From: Pythium myriotylum
Lineage: Eukaryota > Oomycota > Peronosporomycetes > Pythiales > Pythiaceae
NCBI GenBank assembly: GCA_023091665.1
Contig: JALJCQ010000009.1
Location: forward strand, 372,001-436,000
Length of the DNA stretch: 64,000 nucleotides
Reading direction: 5' to 3'
Shown here: in pieces, positions 50,925-62,600 of the stretch
How positions within the stretch are numbered: the first letter of the stretch is position 1
Layout: each line of letters begins with the position of its first letter
Program-made: the position numbers and the translations under genes
The notes under the pieces: generated by a model
The model's database searches: none
What the model was told of the DNA's origin: nothing
Seen by the model: the letters and a program-made list of their open reading frames with translations, nothing else

Positions 50925-52705
50925 ATGCGAGCTCGAGTGATATCCTCGGTGCGTAGCTTTGTCAAGTTGTATGAGTCGTATCAGGTCGAGCTCCAAGGAA
51001 GCTACTCGCTGCTACGTCTGTTAGAGTTCTCGAAATTTTATGCGCAGACTAGCCACTGGCGTTCCCTTTGGATCGCAATGTCTACACCTATACTTTGCAT
51101 TCTATCTATCGTGCTCGTGGATGCGCTGCCACTCAAGGACCCATCTTTAGGATGGAAGCACCAGAGTGCGACGTATTGGGTCCGCACATTCATGTCCGGC
51201 TTTCTGATCACATCAACAAGTTTAGGTCAATTCAATCATGCTTCACCTCGACTCTGGCTGAAAACGCCATCACTAGTTGTGATTACTCTACTCATTTCGA
51301 TCGCTACAACTCTCATTGTTCTGGGTCTATACGTGTCAATCGGCTTCCCGACACCATTCCAGTATCAGATCGCGTCGTTTTTCTGGCAAATGGTCTTGTT
51401 TTCAACATTGTGGTTTCTGTGGAAGGCAGCCCTCCGAGACGATGCCGAAGCTCGAGATGACCTCAAGCGTTTTATGTGGTGTTGGTTGACCCAGGTCACG
51501 ATGGTCACGGTCTATCCTCTCTTCAGTTCTATCTTTACCAAACTGACAGAGACTTCGCAAACCTATTTATCCGTATGTGTGTCGATGTGTAAAATGGTGC
51601 TCAGAATCTGGGTAGGCTACGGAGTATTTCGGATCGAAGATGAAGCTCCTCTATTTGTTGTGTTCACGCTTGACGTTTTCCACGCGCTATTCGTGTCGTC
51701 TGCACTTCAATCGTCTGCGAAAACTGGCTCAGCAACGTTGATAGTGACTATGACCATTGATATTTGCCAGATCTGTGCGGCGGCGAATGATGTTCGAGTT
51801 GCCATGAGCCGTCTACACGGACTTAACGCCATACTAGGCATCAAAGCAATTGAAGAAGACGCTGCAGCAACTTCTTAGTCACTGGGTGCACCTGTATTTC
51901 GAGCTTGCACTATCGTCTCTTCCAATCCACGGATCCGGCGTCATCCGTGCGTTGCATTCCCACGCCATCAACGCAGAAGCCATGATTCTTTAGGGAATGA
52001 TTTAATTCAAGTCAATGTGCGGACACATTCAGCTTCCGCAAGTGTACGACCGACAGCAAAAATACACTCTTCGACCACGTCGGAAGATACTGGTGTGTAT
52101 AGTCCGTCCGAGGCGATGCTCGGGTTGTCCACACGGGAGCATGCTCAACTTGAATACGTTCGCGAGACGCTAAAATTACTTCACATGGTGGAGTTCTATA
52201 TGCTGATCGAGTTCACGGAAATCATTGTCAGCACGGTCTATGGTATGTGCCTTGAGTAGCGAATAGCAAGGGAAGGTATGTCTCATGACTCGATGATTTG
52301 TAGCGATCTATCTTGCAGCACTCTCTCAACTGCCAAATCGAGTGTATTACCGGCAACTACGCTCGCTGAACAACAAGCAGTGGCATAAGACCGTTCTGAA
52401 CGTCGCAGGGTACGCAAGCCTCGAGCTCTTATCGTTCATTTTGCTTGCTATTGTCTTGAAGTGGATGCTTGGGTTCTCACCAATTCGCCAGCTCGCGTTC
52501 GCGCTGCAAAGGAACTGGTCTCTCGTCCAGTCACTTTTGGTTATGTGGGTCTTTTTTGCCATTCAAATGTCTCTTGAGCACCTCGGTACGTTTGTGCGGT
52601 ATTTGTACATGTCTTCATTAGTAAGAAAACGCTGTCACAGGAACAGACTATACTTTCAAGTTCTCTTGGCTTCGCGAGAAGCCCAGGCAAGGAGGTTCTA
52701 GTTGA
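50925..52705 (+). pseudogene. Multi-span membrane protein copy 1, one in-frame TAG
   Basis: Exons 50925-52242, 52304-52585 and 52641-52705 (introns 61 and 55 bases) match the three-exon form of the other copies; the middle exon is 282 bases in all four. The frame is open except for TAG at 51876-51878. Homology continues across it (RACTIVSSNPRIRRHPCV against SRILSSHPRLREDPLI in copy 3). Before the stop lie YQVELQGSYSLLRLLEF, five or six hydrophobic spans and GYGVFRIEDEAPLFVVFTLDVFHALF; after it HAQLEYVRETLKLLHMVEFYMLIEF and LPNRVYYRQL. It is either a freshly killed gene, a read-through case, or a truncated 317-residue product. Family function is unknown. Confidence 0.68.
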
Positions 52706-53461
52706 GGGTACCACCGGTATATTTCGTCATCATTGCTTCTGCCTAATTGAGGAGCGACGTGGAGCTCCCACACGTGGCCAAAGGCTTAGTCAGCTGCTGT
52801 CCGCATTTGATCACTTGCGTCGACGTTTTCGTGCCTGCCGTCGTTGTCATAAGTCGAGACACGTGCCATGTCCTAATTCTCTATCGGGGAAAATGAGCAG
52901 TGGTTCTCTTCGTAGCACACGATGAGAGCTGACGTGTAACGGCGCGTATTTCACCAAAGGTTCACCCAAGGTACCAACAGAAGGTGTGGGTAATTTTCTT
53001 TTGGGAATTAGCGTTTAGCCCACCTAATCGCCATTGCATCTTTGATGAAAGGCTTTTGCGCAGCGATCTCTGCAATCGACATCTTCATGAGTTGTATTCG
53101 CAAAAAAAAAAAAGATTTTATCCGTCATTATCACATGATCTCGTTCACAACAAATTCGCCCAAAAGTCTGGCCAAGATCCATCCTCTTCGTTCGTGCAAA
53201 TTATACAATCGAGATGTGACGATTGGGAGCCGCGTGCCAAATGTTGTCGGTCGAGAGAATTTCCAGCTCATGTTTGCGAGGTCTATGACCCCTGCGAGTT
53301 TTTCATCGATTGGCGATCCTGATGGAGTACGTTGGCACTGGCCGAGTGGCTGTATTATTTCGATATATTCTCAGATCATTGCGATGGACCCAAGAATAGT
53401 CCAAGCAAATCAACTTTGACCCAACTCCAACTATCGAGGCTTCAGGTGGCTCGATTTGACG
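52706..53461. other. Spacer between membrane-family copies 1 and 2
   Basis: About 750 bases with a 12-base A run near 53101. No gene is recognised; open frames here are short and do not resemble the flanking family. Confidence 0.35.
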
Positions 53462-55215
53462 ATGGGCTCTGCAAACAGGCTTCTTGTGGCGTCAGTGCGT
53501 GCGGTCGTCCACGGCTGGGAGGCACTTCAGGTTGAACTTCGTGGTCAGTATTCGCTCAATCGCTTCGAAGAATTGGTCGAGTTCAGCGCCAACACGACGA
53601 GCCTAAGCTCACTGAAGGTGTTAGTGCTCACACCACTGTCGTGTCTTGCAACGGTCATCCTCATCGATGTGCTGCCGCTGAAGCCTCCAGTTGGGGGTAT
53701 CTGGGGCCAATCCTACACTTACTGGGTGCGGACGTTCGCATCCGTCGCTGTGATCACCCTCACGGTCATCCTGCAGTACTCGTATTCGTCAACTGCGCTG
53801 TACAGATCGCCTGTAAAGTTGTTCGTCGCGACTTCCGCCATTGCTGCTGGGACGTGCGTGCTGTTCCTCGTAATGCATTTGCTGATCGGGTTTCCCTCGC
53901 CGTTTCTATACCAGACCGCGTCACTACCCTGGCAAGTCCTTGTGTTTAGTTCGATGTGGATTATGTGGAAGGAAATCATCCGCACTAATGTTGAGGCACG
54001 TCGTGATCTGCTCCAATATATATGGCTGTTCGCGAGCCAGTGCGCAATGATTGTGGTGTATCCGGTCATGATCTTTGCATTTGGCACTTTGAGCGGCTCG
54101 AACCAGACGATCTTCTCGGTCTGCCTCCCCATGGTCAAACTACTGTTAAAAAACTGGTCGAGTTACGGTGTCTTTCGTCTCGAGGACCTCACACCAGTAT
54201 ATGTCGTACTCAGCGTTGACGTGTTCCACGCGCTCTTTTTATCTTGTGCAATGCAATCAGCAAGCTCTCGTGGCACACTGTTTGCAGTCATGAGCGTCGA
54301 TATATTCCAAAGCGTTGTTGCAGTTGTCGAAATTCGTGGCGTCCAAGCTCAGCTTCATCAGTTCCAACTTGCTTTTCCAGTGAATAGGCTAGTTGGTCCA
54401 AGTAAATCTGACATGCGAGGACCGCAAAGCCCATTATCCCATGCAAGATGGATTCTTACCATGTATCCATCACTCCGAATGGACCCGCAGATTGGCAGAG
54501 CCCGACACGAACGCGGCCTTCCCCATCAACTTCCCTGGAGGGACATGCATCTATCAGTTGCCAATGAGAGTCGGATTGCCCCAGTTGCGTGGCCATCCCT
54601 CAGCAGCGTACATCGTCGTTCAGTCGGCTCTGGGCCGGCACGAAATGCACATGCCCAATACGTTCGACTCACATTGAAACTTCTCCATATGGTCGAGTAT
54701 TACGTGCTGATCGAGTACACCGAAGTGATCGTGGCAGTTATCTACTGTACGTTGCGTGAGACGGTTGGTGTATTCGATCTGCTGATTACTTTGTTTGCGT
54801 AGCAACTTACCTTGCGACCATGCGTCACTTGCCCAATCGAGTCTACTATCTCTCAATGAAGGATCGAACGGACGCTGAACTTGTCTCCACCGTCATTCAC
54901 GTGCTAGAGTATGCTGGACTCGAATTGCTCTCGCTACTAATCCTGTGTTTGGTGCTCAACCGACTATTGATTTGTTCGACTTTACATCTCCTGGCGTTCA
55001 CGCTGTCAAAACATGCACTGTTGGCGCAGTCTCTGATCGTGCTCTGGGTCTTCTTCGCTGTGCAGTTGTCGATTGATCACCTTGGTACGTTAAGCGCCTC
55101 AAGAACCCCTCATCCTCACTGACGGGGAGGATTTCTAGGAAATGACTATAGTTTCCGATTCGGATGGTTACTGCATCACGGGAGCGATGCAGTCAATGGC
55201 ACCCTCACAAGGTGA
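53462..55215 (+). CDS. Multi-span membrane protein copy 2 (unknown family)
   Basis: Exons 53462-54746, 54803-55084 and 55139-55215 (introns 56 and 54 bases, GT-AG) give 547 residues. ATG 53462 (MGSANRLLVASVRAVVHGWEAL) aligns with copies 1 and 3. Order: N-terminal ALQVELRGQYSLNRFEEL, about six membrane spans from residue 60 to 270, a conserved loop SYGVFRLEDLTPVYVVLSVDVFHALFLSCAMQS, then a variable cytosolic loop with HERGLPHQLPWRD. Exon 2 has LRHLPNRVYYLSM-like sequence and two more spans; exon 3 ends GNDYSFRFGWLLHH. Not a transporter or receptor family I know. It is intact, as is copy 3. Confidence 0.78.
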
Positions 55216-55743
55216 TTCACTCATTGTTAATTGTTCCACACCACGACGCTTAGCGCTGTATGAGAACATCGCACGATTGAGGATTTGTTTGCAAAGGCAG
55301 GGTCTAGTTGATTCTGTTTTGTGCACCCCAGAGTTCAGTTACAAGGTAAACATTCCAGATGTATCTGAGGTTCAACACCGTTCACACATTTCTAGAGGTT
55401 CATATCCGCCTCAAGTCGGAACCGAAGTCGCTGCATTCACCCGAAGAAACGGAAGTTGATTCTTACCATTTTTTGGGACTACAAACGTAGCTCCAGCATT
55501 TGATCCATTGGTTCCGCCATGAGCAGTGTGTTGAGATGTCAACCCCGCTCTTTTCGGCTTCAAAGCGTCGTTTCTCTATATTCGTGTCCATGACTTGTCT
55601 TCAGAGGTGAAGGTCGTCGAACCCCGTGGTATTTTTAAAGGTGCTAACGGATGCTTATCTTGGTCGTCGATGCTGAAGATATTGCTGAAGGAACAACGCA
55701 CACCGTACCCAACTCAAAGCAACTCATCTATCTGTCTTGCGTG
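55216..55743. other. Spacer between membrane-family copies 2 and 3
   Basis: About 530 bases. The frame of copy 3 is open back to ATG 55651, which would add 31 residues without homology. Nothing else is recognised. Confidence 0.35.
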
Positions 55744-57502
55744 ATGAATATGCCGAGCGTGGCATCGCTTGTTCGTGGAATCGCGCATGGATGGGAGGCA
55801 CTTCAAGTCGAACTTCGCGGTCAATATTCACTCAGTCGTTTTGACGAACTCCTTCGCTTCAGCCAACGAACTAGCTTCTTCAAGTCATGCTTCGTGTTGG
55901 CGCTCATGCCTCTACCATGCGTGGCAACGATAATTCTGACGGATATGGTACCTTTGCGGCCTCCAACTGGTGGAATCAAGAACCAAACAATCTTTTACTG
56001 GATTCGATTACAAATCACGACGTTTGTAGTTGCAGCTACCGTTGTTCTACAGTTCTCTTACGCGTCACCATTGCTGCTCAACCTCAGACGCAGAACAGCG
56101 ATCGTTGTTAATCTCATAGCCACAGCGACGACGCTCGTCATTCTAGCAATGCACGTTGTGATCGGGTTCCCAACTCCGTTTATGAATGTCTTGGTGTCAC
56201 CACCGTGGCAGCTCATCATGTTCTCATTACTGTGGATAATTTGGCGAGATACAATCCGTCACAATCCAGAAGTGCGTCGTGATCTTGTTCAATTTGCATG
56301 GATGTTTGCAAGTCAGTGCGCCATGATAGTGTGCTACCCCGTGATAATCTACGTGTTTGGAACCCTTGATGCCTCGCAACAGACAATCATTTCGCTGTGT
56401 CTCCCAGCTTTCAAGATCCTGCTCAAAAACTGGTCAAGCCACGGTGTTTTTAGGGCCGAAGACCTTGCACCTGTGTACATCGTGCTCAGTGTTGACGTAT
56501 TCCATGCCCTGTTTCTTTCCTGCGCAATGCAGTCAGCCACATCTCAGGGCACCTTAAACGCAGTCATGGCTGTCGACGTATTCCAAAGCATTGTAGCGGT
56601 CGGTGAAGTGATAGGCGTTCTCGCTCGACTACGCGTGCTTGGCGGCAACGGACTACCTCTTCCGAGTGTGGCGAGTGATGTAGGACCGGTGCTTCACTCA
56701 AGCAGAATACTTTCGTCCCACCCTCGACTTCGAGAGGATCCGCTGATAGCACGAACACGGCACCTCCGTGGGCAGCCTCATCAACTTCCGTGGAGAGAAT
56801 TCTTCCGAGAGTTCTTTTTCTCTAGAATGCGTCGAAATCAAATTGCGCCGACCTCACCAACGATTCGTGATGCTAACTCGAGTGTTAAAATCATACCAGT
56901 GCCGTCACATACCAAGCGACAGATCCAAGTTGAATACGTTAGACTATCGCTAAAGCTGCTGCACATGATCGAGTTTTACGTCCTCATTGAGTTCACGGAG
57001 GTTGTCGTCGCAGTTGTGTATTGTACGTTTCCTTACTTCATGGACGCTGGCTACTTTTTACTAACTCATCGCTGTACGCGAAGCAACCTACCTGACAGCC
57101 ATGCTACACTTGCCTAATCGAAAGTATTATGTTACTCTAAAGCATCTCACCGATCCAGAACTGATTATGAAGATCATCCGCGTTCTTGAATACGCTTCAC
57201 TGGAGTTCGCGTCCCTTGTGGCGTTGGTTGTAGTCTTGGACCGTCTAGTGCACTTCTCAACGCTCCGCCTGCTAGCATTCACAGTAACCAAGCATGCGCT
57301 GCTCGCACAGGCGATGCTGATTCTCTGGTCATTCTTCGTGATGCTGCTCATGCTCGATCACTACGGTATCGTAGTGTATAGATGGCCGCGGTCTTAGAGA
57401 TGCTGACGCACATCTTATATAGGCAACGATTACACGTTCCGGTTTGACTGGCTCAGGCATCATAATGAGACGAACCAGACAAGACGTGAGCCAGATCTAT
57501 AA
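55744..57502 (+). CDS. Multi-span membrane protein copy 3 (unknown family)
   Basis: Exons 55744-57022, 57084-57365 and 57423-57502 (introns 61 and 57 bases, GT-AG) give 546 residues. ATG 55744 (MNMPSVASLVRGIAHGWEAL) was preferred over 55651 by alignment with copy 2. It shares ALQVELRGQYSLSRFDELL, the spans, SHGVFRAEDLAPVYIVLSVDVFHALFLSCAMQS, HLRGQPHQLPWREF, VEYVRLSLKLLHMIEFYVLIEF in exon 1, MLHLPNRKYYVTL in exon 2 and GNDYTFRFDWLRHH in exon 3. Copies 2 and 3 are closest to each other, in tandem about 530 bases apart, so this duplication is the most recent of the set. A membrane location is clear; the job is not. Confidence 0.78.
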
Positions 57503-58281
57503 CGGCAAAGCATTTTGTACAGCGCGACAAATCTGTAAACAGTCGTAAGGACTTGAATTCAACGTGCACGGCAGCTTCGCCTCAACGTGATCCGTAATGC
57601 GCGGCTTGGCTGACCACCATACGTAAACATGACGCAATAAATGCAACGTAACACGTCCGGCAGCCCTAGATCGTGCTTTCGCTAAGATCTGCACCGACGG
57701 GCGATGGCAGGTGGAAATATTTCTCTTCTCGTCCTCAAATGGTGTAAAGAAACCATTTTGCAATGATCTCACGCTCTTGGCAAGTTGAGAACTGCGAGCA
57801 CATGCTTCCACATATATCGGCTAACATACCAACTTGGATCAGCGAATAATTTGGTTGCTCATGAATGGCAAAAATATCGGGACAAAACTCGTAGGTAAAA
57901 TTGCGCACGCAACCTGATACTTTGATCGTACACCAAGTGGTCGCATTGCCGACTACGCAGTCCTCGTTCGAGTTTTCGTGGTCATTGATCATCAGAACGC
58001 ACTACAGAACCATTGGAATGTCGGCAACGTCATGTTACTTGTGCTTTCGACCACTACGTCAAGTAGGTCACTTGACTTGACATGTAAACCACGCGGTATG
58101 AGTCAATGGCTACACTGCTTGGTCCGCGAGGCGCAAGCACTGTCGGACAAACAGCAGCACGAGAAGACCAGGTGTTTGACGATTCACTGTTTACATTTGA
58201 TGCCTTCTTCAGCTGCTTTTCCCATCAGAACCTGTTTCTCCGAGGCAAATCGTCACTCTCGATCAATTCCCACACATAAAT
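57503..58281. other. Spacer with an unassigned Cys-rich minus-strand frame
   Basis: About 780 bases. A minus-strand frame at 57735-57992 (85 residues, ATG at 57992) contains seven Cys (NATTWCTIKVSGCVRNF, FCPDIF, DICGSMCSQF) and might be an exon of a secreted or receptor ectodomain. It has no signal peptide and I see no partner exon, so I do not call a gene. Confidence 0.3.
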
Positions 58282-59592
58282 CTATTTTTCTGCATCTCTG
58301 TCCGCCCCTGGAGATGCGAAGTACTGGGGATATTGCTTCATCAACTCCATTCCCACTGGTATTCGACGCAGAATGTTAACAGGGGACACGCCATCACGAT
58401 CACAGGCAAAAGGGTCGGCGCCGTATTCAAGAAGAAGCAAGAGCTCGTCTCTCCCTTTCTCGTGATTGTTCATCCACAAGCCAACTTCAAACATGGCGTG
58501 GATCGAGTTCCGTCCTTGGTCGTCCACGGCATTTGGATCGGCACCATGTTGAAGTAAAACACGGATTGTTTCGACGAGTCCGTGGCCAACCGCATGGTGC
58601 AACGCTGTGCGACCGAGCGAATCTTTCCTCCCGACCTCAGCTCCGTACGAAAGCAGTAACCGAGCCACGCGCTCTGGCGAGTTCGGCTTGTGATCCAAGT
58701 CCTCTCGTATCGTCCACGCCACCATCATCAGTGCTGTCTGTTTGTTTCGGTCGCGTACGTCAACGTCACAATATCCAGTTTTCACGAACACCTCGGCAAT
58801 GGGCACATTGGCCTCAATGGCGACTGTGTGCAGAGGAGAACCCGTCACATAGTTGCCGTCGGCACCGTACTCAAGAAGGCGACGCGCAGTGTCCTCGGAA
58901 TAAGCCAGGGCCGCACCACGAAGCACGTCCGAGCCCACGAGACAAGCACCGCTTTCGACGAGCAAGTCAATATGGTCGACACCACACCACACCACGGGCG
59001 CAAAATGCGGCGCCTCAATGTTGATGTCCAGCCGCGCGCCATGGGAGAGCAGAATCTGGACGGCGTCCTCGCTGTGGTGTCTGCGGATATCCCTCACCAA
59101 CGACCGGAGCATGTCGCTCCGCTTCGCGTCGTCCAGCACGTGGGTCCCCAACAAAAAGTCGAGCATTTCAAGGCGGTCCGAGTTCATTGCAAGCATGGCC
59201 AGGCGCAGCAGCAGCGCCGCCATGGTCGTGCCCATGTACGAGGTCTGCTCGGCGTCGAAGAACCACTTGATGACGTGGAGATCGTCACGCAGCACAACGC
59301 TGTAGAAGACAAATACCGAGGGAGTCGAGCAATACCACGGCAGCCGTCGGCGGCGGCGTGGCCAGATCTCCTGGTTGGAGGCGATCGCGAGGTCCGTCGC
59401 CTCGGCCTCGGCGCGCACCCACGGCTGCGAAAAGTACTCGGCGACGGTTGCGACGTCGCCGCGTTCCATGGCCTCGTGGAATCCGCTTTTCGTGACGGTC
59501 TCCAGGATTGGAATCTCCATGGTCTCACTTTCGGACATAGTTGAATCTTCCTCGCGAGGAGCTCTTTTTGGGTCTCCTCGCTGTGGGGTCAT
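58282..59592 (-). CDS. Ankyrin-repeat protein of a different, canonical type
   Basis: ATG 59592 gives 436 residues; Met codons at MSESETM would shorten it by 18. Residues about 35-200 are irregular helical repeats. From about 200 canonical ankyrin repeats appear: LLEYGADGNYVTGSPLHTVAIEANVPIAEVFVKTG, KQTALMMVAW..LLLSYGAEVGRKDSLGRTALHHAVGHGLVETIRVLLQHGADPNAVDDQGRNSIH. These use standard TPLHxA and GADPN motifs, unlike the degenerate HLxVVxWL units of the array at 1-22 kb, and the array's N-terminal domain and cysteine cluster are absent. It therefore belongs to a separate family. A protein-binding role is inferred. It sits in reverse between membrane-family copies 3 and 4. Confidence 0.85.
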   Translation of the reverse strand: MTPQRGDPKRAPREEDSTMSESETMEIPILETVTKSGFHEAMERGDVATVAEYFSQPWVRAEAEATDLAIASNQEIWPRRRRRLPWYCSTPSVFVFYSVVLRDDLHVIKWFFDAEQTSYMGTTMAALLLRLAMLAMNSDRLEMLDFLLGTHVLDDAKRSDMLRSLVRDIRRHHSEDAVQILLSHGARLDINIEAPHFAPVVWCGVDHIDLLVESGACLVGSDVLRGAALAYSEDTARRLLEYGADGNYVTGSPLHTVAIEANVPIAEVFVKTGYCDVDVRDRNKQTALMMVAWTIREDLDHKPNSPERVARLLLSYGAEVGRKDSLGRTALHHAVGHGLVETIRVLLQHGADPNAVDDQGRNSIHAMFEVGLWMNNHEKGRDELLLLLEYGADPFACDRDGVSPVNILRRIPVGMELMKQYPQYFASPGADRDAEK

Positions 59593-60339
59593 GCGACTCT
59601 TATCAGATTTGCAACCCAGGAACCCAACTCAAAAACTGATTTGTCAAAACAGAGTTTTCGCAAACACACATCAAACAGGTCAGGTTTCTGTCGCATTTAG
59701 TCGACAATGTATAGTAGGTTTTCAGTTTCAGTTACAATGTATGGTAGTTTTTAGTTTCAGTTTCAGTTTGAGAAAGCATGCTCGGAAGTCCGAGACCTTT
59801 TTGAATCAAATGCAGGAATGACCCTAGTGATGCGTAGCTGGATGAAGAATACAGAGAAATCGCAGGGAACAACACCAAATCTTACAAAGCGTGATGCACC
59901 CAAGGCGCGACAATTTTGTCGCATCGTATTATCGAAGTGTCAAGAGAGACCGCACAGAGTGTGATCGATAAACTACAAAGACGACACTCGCCGCAAAGTT
60001 TACTAGAAAGGGCTAGAGAGCAGCTATCTCCAGCAAATATCGTGAGAATCCCGTCTCATTCCAGAGACACACGAGAGACGTTGGACACGTGAAACGGTTC
60101 ATTTAAAAATGAACTTTTCCCCGTGCTCCAACCGAGGGCAATTTCTGGAAAAGAGATCGAAACCATAAAAAAAACTTTGTGGTTTCGATCTATTTTCAAA
60201 TTCAAACACAACAGCCACACCAGGCGTCTCATCTTCTGTTCCAGGCCCACGAGACGATTTTAGTGCTCTGGAAGCGATGGGATTTCGTTTTCGACCATCT
60301 CGACGCTAGAGGAGGCGCTATCAAACGAACGCCGTGCCA
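59593..60339. other. Divergent spacer with a short tandem repeat
   Basis: About 750 bases. At 59704-59770 a unit acaatgtatRgta-g-tttcagtttcag occurs twice with internal TTTCAG repeats. No gene is recognised; promoters for the flanking divergent genes are expected here. Confidence 0.45.
59704..59770. repeat. Two-unit repeat built on TTTCAG
   Basis: acaatgtata at about 59705 and acaatgtatg at about 59734 each precede g-t-rich sequence and (TTTCAG)2-3. The unit is about 30-38 bases with small indels. Confidence 0.6.
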
Positions 60340-62121
60340 ATGTTCATTCTCCCTAGCTGCATCCGCTCATTGGTACGGTTCTATGACTCGCATCAAGTCG
60401 AATTGCAGGGAAGCTATTCTGCTACACGACTCCAAGAATTTGTCGAATACTTCAAGACGGTGACAGTCTTCCGTGCGTGTTTGATTGCTTTCGCGACTCC
60501 GATACCCTGCATCATCGCCATGATAGTCACCGATGCCTTGCCTCTGAAAGATCCGTTCGTGGGTGGGGTGAAAGGGCAGACTGCAACTTATTGGATCCGA
60601 CACGCGTTCTGTTTATCCTTGCTCACAACAACTGCTCTAGGCCAGCTCCTCCTCGACAGAAGATGAAAGTGAGACACGTCGTGACAACCCTCTGCGTCAA
60701 CCTACCATTCACTATGCTTTGCATTCTTGTCCTCCACCTGGTCGAGGGGTTTCCTAGCCCTTTCCTCTATCAGCAAGTATCGGCAGTCTGGAACGTCTCA
60801 CTCCTCGCTACGGTGTGGATGCAGTGGAAGCAAGAAGTTCTTGCAGACGTCGAGACTCAAAAAGATATCAGACGGTATATGTGGTGTTGGGCCAGCCAAG
60901 TAGTCATGCCTGGTGTTTACCCCGTCCTGCAATACGGCTACGCCACGCTGAGCGGATTTGGCCAGGCGGCTATCTTGATTGTATTGCCGGTCTGGAAGCT
61001 CGCACTGAAGCTGTGGGTGAGCTACGGTGTTTTCCGGCTCGAAGACTTGGCTCCGGTGTTTATAGTTTTTACGGTGGACGTATTCCACTCGCTCTTTCTT
61101 TCGTGTGCGCAACAGTCATCGACGAACAATGGTTACAGTGCACTTGTCGTGACGATGGTGGTTGATTTTATCCAGAGTTTCGCCGCGGTTAGCTATGTCC
61201 ACATGGGACTGACTCGACTGAAGTCGCTAGAGAAGGCCTTCGACACCACAGTCAGGACTCAACAAGGTGAAGTACAACGTAAGGATACAAGTCCGTCCCC
61301 AGCATTCCTTCAGGCTTACGACATACTAGCCAACGACGAGCAAATACGTCAACATCCGCTCCTCATAGGTGCCAGGCACGAGCAAGCAGTTGTAAACTCG
61401 CCAATAAAAGAGCGTGTCATGCAGTCGCTGACTTCATTCAAGAAGTTTTCGACGAGGTTGCGACAAGGTCGTTCAACGAAGGTCATAGTCACGCAGACAC
61501 CCGGACCCGACAAAGCAGCCATATTAGACCAGACAAATTCCACAGCGCAAGTAGCAAAGCTTCAGTACGTTCGCGAGTCTCTGCAACTGCTGCACATGAT
61601 CGAGTTTTATATGCTGATTGAGTTCGCTGAGTTCGTTGTCAGCTTGATTTACGGTGGGTTTGAATACTTAGGCGGTTTCTGAAAAATCCGAACTCACTCG
61701 CTTGGCCAATACTGTTGTTGCAGCCGTATTCCTACTGGTCACGCCCCAACTGCCGAACCGACTTTTTTATAAGCAAATTCGCTTAATGAGCAACGAGCAG
61801 TGGCAAAAGACTGTATTCCGTGTGACGGCGTATTCTGCATTGGAGCTACTCTCGTTGATATTGCTGGCGTTCGTGTTTCGAAGGCAGCTCGGATACTCAC
61901 CTATTCGTCAAGTGGCATTTGCACTAAACAAACACTGGTGGTTAGTCCAGTCGCCACTTGTGATGTGGGTGTTTATGGCTATTCAGATGAATCTGGATCA
62001 CTTGGGTGAGTGTCGTGGCGCCAAACATTCGGGTCGAATCTCATATAGTCACGGCATTGCTGATACGATAGGCGCGGACTACTCATTCAAGTTCAAGTGG
62101 CTGCATGGACCCCGACACTAA
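60340..62121 (+). pseudogene. Multi-span membrane protein copy 4, one frameshift
   Basis: Exons 60340-61653, 61724-62005 and 62072-62121 (introns 70 and 66 bases) fit the family, with a 282-base middle exon as elsewhere. Between 60636 and 60666 the frame changes: TTTALGQ runs to TGA at 60664-60666, while the family sequence resumes as PAPPRQKMKVRHVVTTLC in the next frame. Otherwise it is complete: HQVELQGSYSATRLQEF, spans, SYGVFRLEDLAPVFIVFTVDVFHSLFLSCAQQS, LQYVRESLQLLHMIEFYMLIEF, LPNRLFYKQI and GADYSFKFKWLHG. It is closest to copy 1. A single indel could be an assembly error, so it is a pseudogene or an intact gene with a base-call fault. Confidence 0.65.
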
Positions 62122-62234
62122 GGTGCTACAGTATTAAGTTTGTATGACCTTCCATTTGCAACAGTACTTCTCGGTCAACAAAATACAACTGTGTCCTTGA
62201 CCGTCCACACAAAACTCGTGAACTCATGGAAAAG

Positions 62235-62600
62235 CAGCGCAAAGGATCAACCTGACTATATGCGATAACGGGGACATATTCGGCAGTGGCTGCTACCTGC
62301 GTGCGCGGCTCAAGTACAAGAAATGGCGTTTTCAAATCGATTTCTTCTTTCTTGACCAAGTAATTGACGCGCATCTGTACAATACCAAGTATGAGTTCGC
62401 TTTTGACGACTACTACACTGTGTTTGAGATCATATTTTGCCCACCGCTGGCGCGTCGATGTCAACTCAGCGTTCCGTTATGCGACATCGACATTATGGAG
62501 TTTACCTTCATGGAGGACAAAATCCTGGAATACCCGTCGCCTGTTGCAATCCTCACATTGGTGGGGACTGCAGAGTGGTTGATAGCGCGCGATAACTTCG
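62235..62600 (+). pseudogene. Orphan coding fragment, unknown
   Basis: In one frame the stretch reads INLTICDNGDIFGSGCYLRARLKYKKWRFQ, then DFFFLDQVIDAHLYNTKYEF and FEIIFCPPLARRCQL, down to EYPSPVAILTLVG. It has protein-like codon use, aromatic and hydrophobic alternation and no stop for more than 100 codons. There is no convincing start; an ATG at about 62226 (MEKQRKG) is in another frame, and a TGA ends the region upstream. A GTGGGGACTGCAG stretch at 62560 could be a splice relic. I do not recognise the family. It lies 110 bases after membrane copy 4 and may be a gene remnant. Confidence 0.4.

Noticed and set aside
57735..57992. Small secreted Cys-rich effector
   Set aside because: No signal peptide and no RxLR or LFLAK-type motif; no partner exon could be joined.
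58690..59544. 284-codon plus-strand frame
   Set aside because: It is antisense to the canonical ankyrin gene and His/Arg/Val rich, as expected for a shadow frame.
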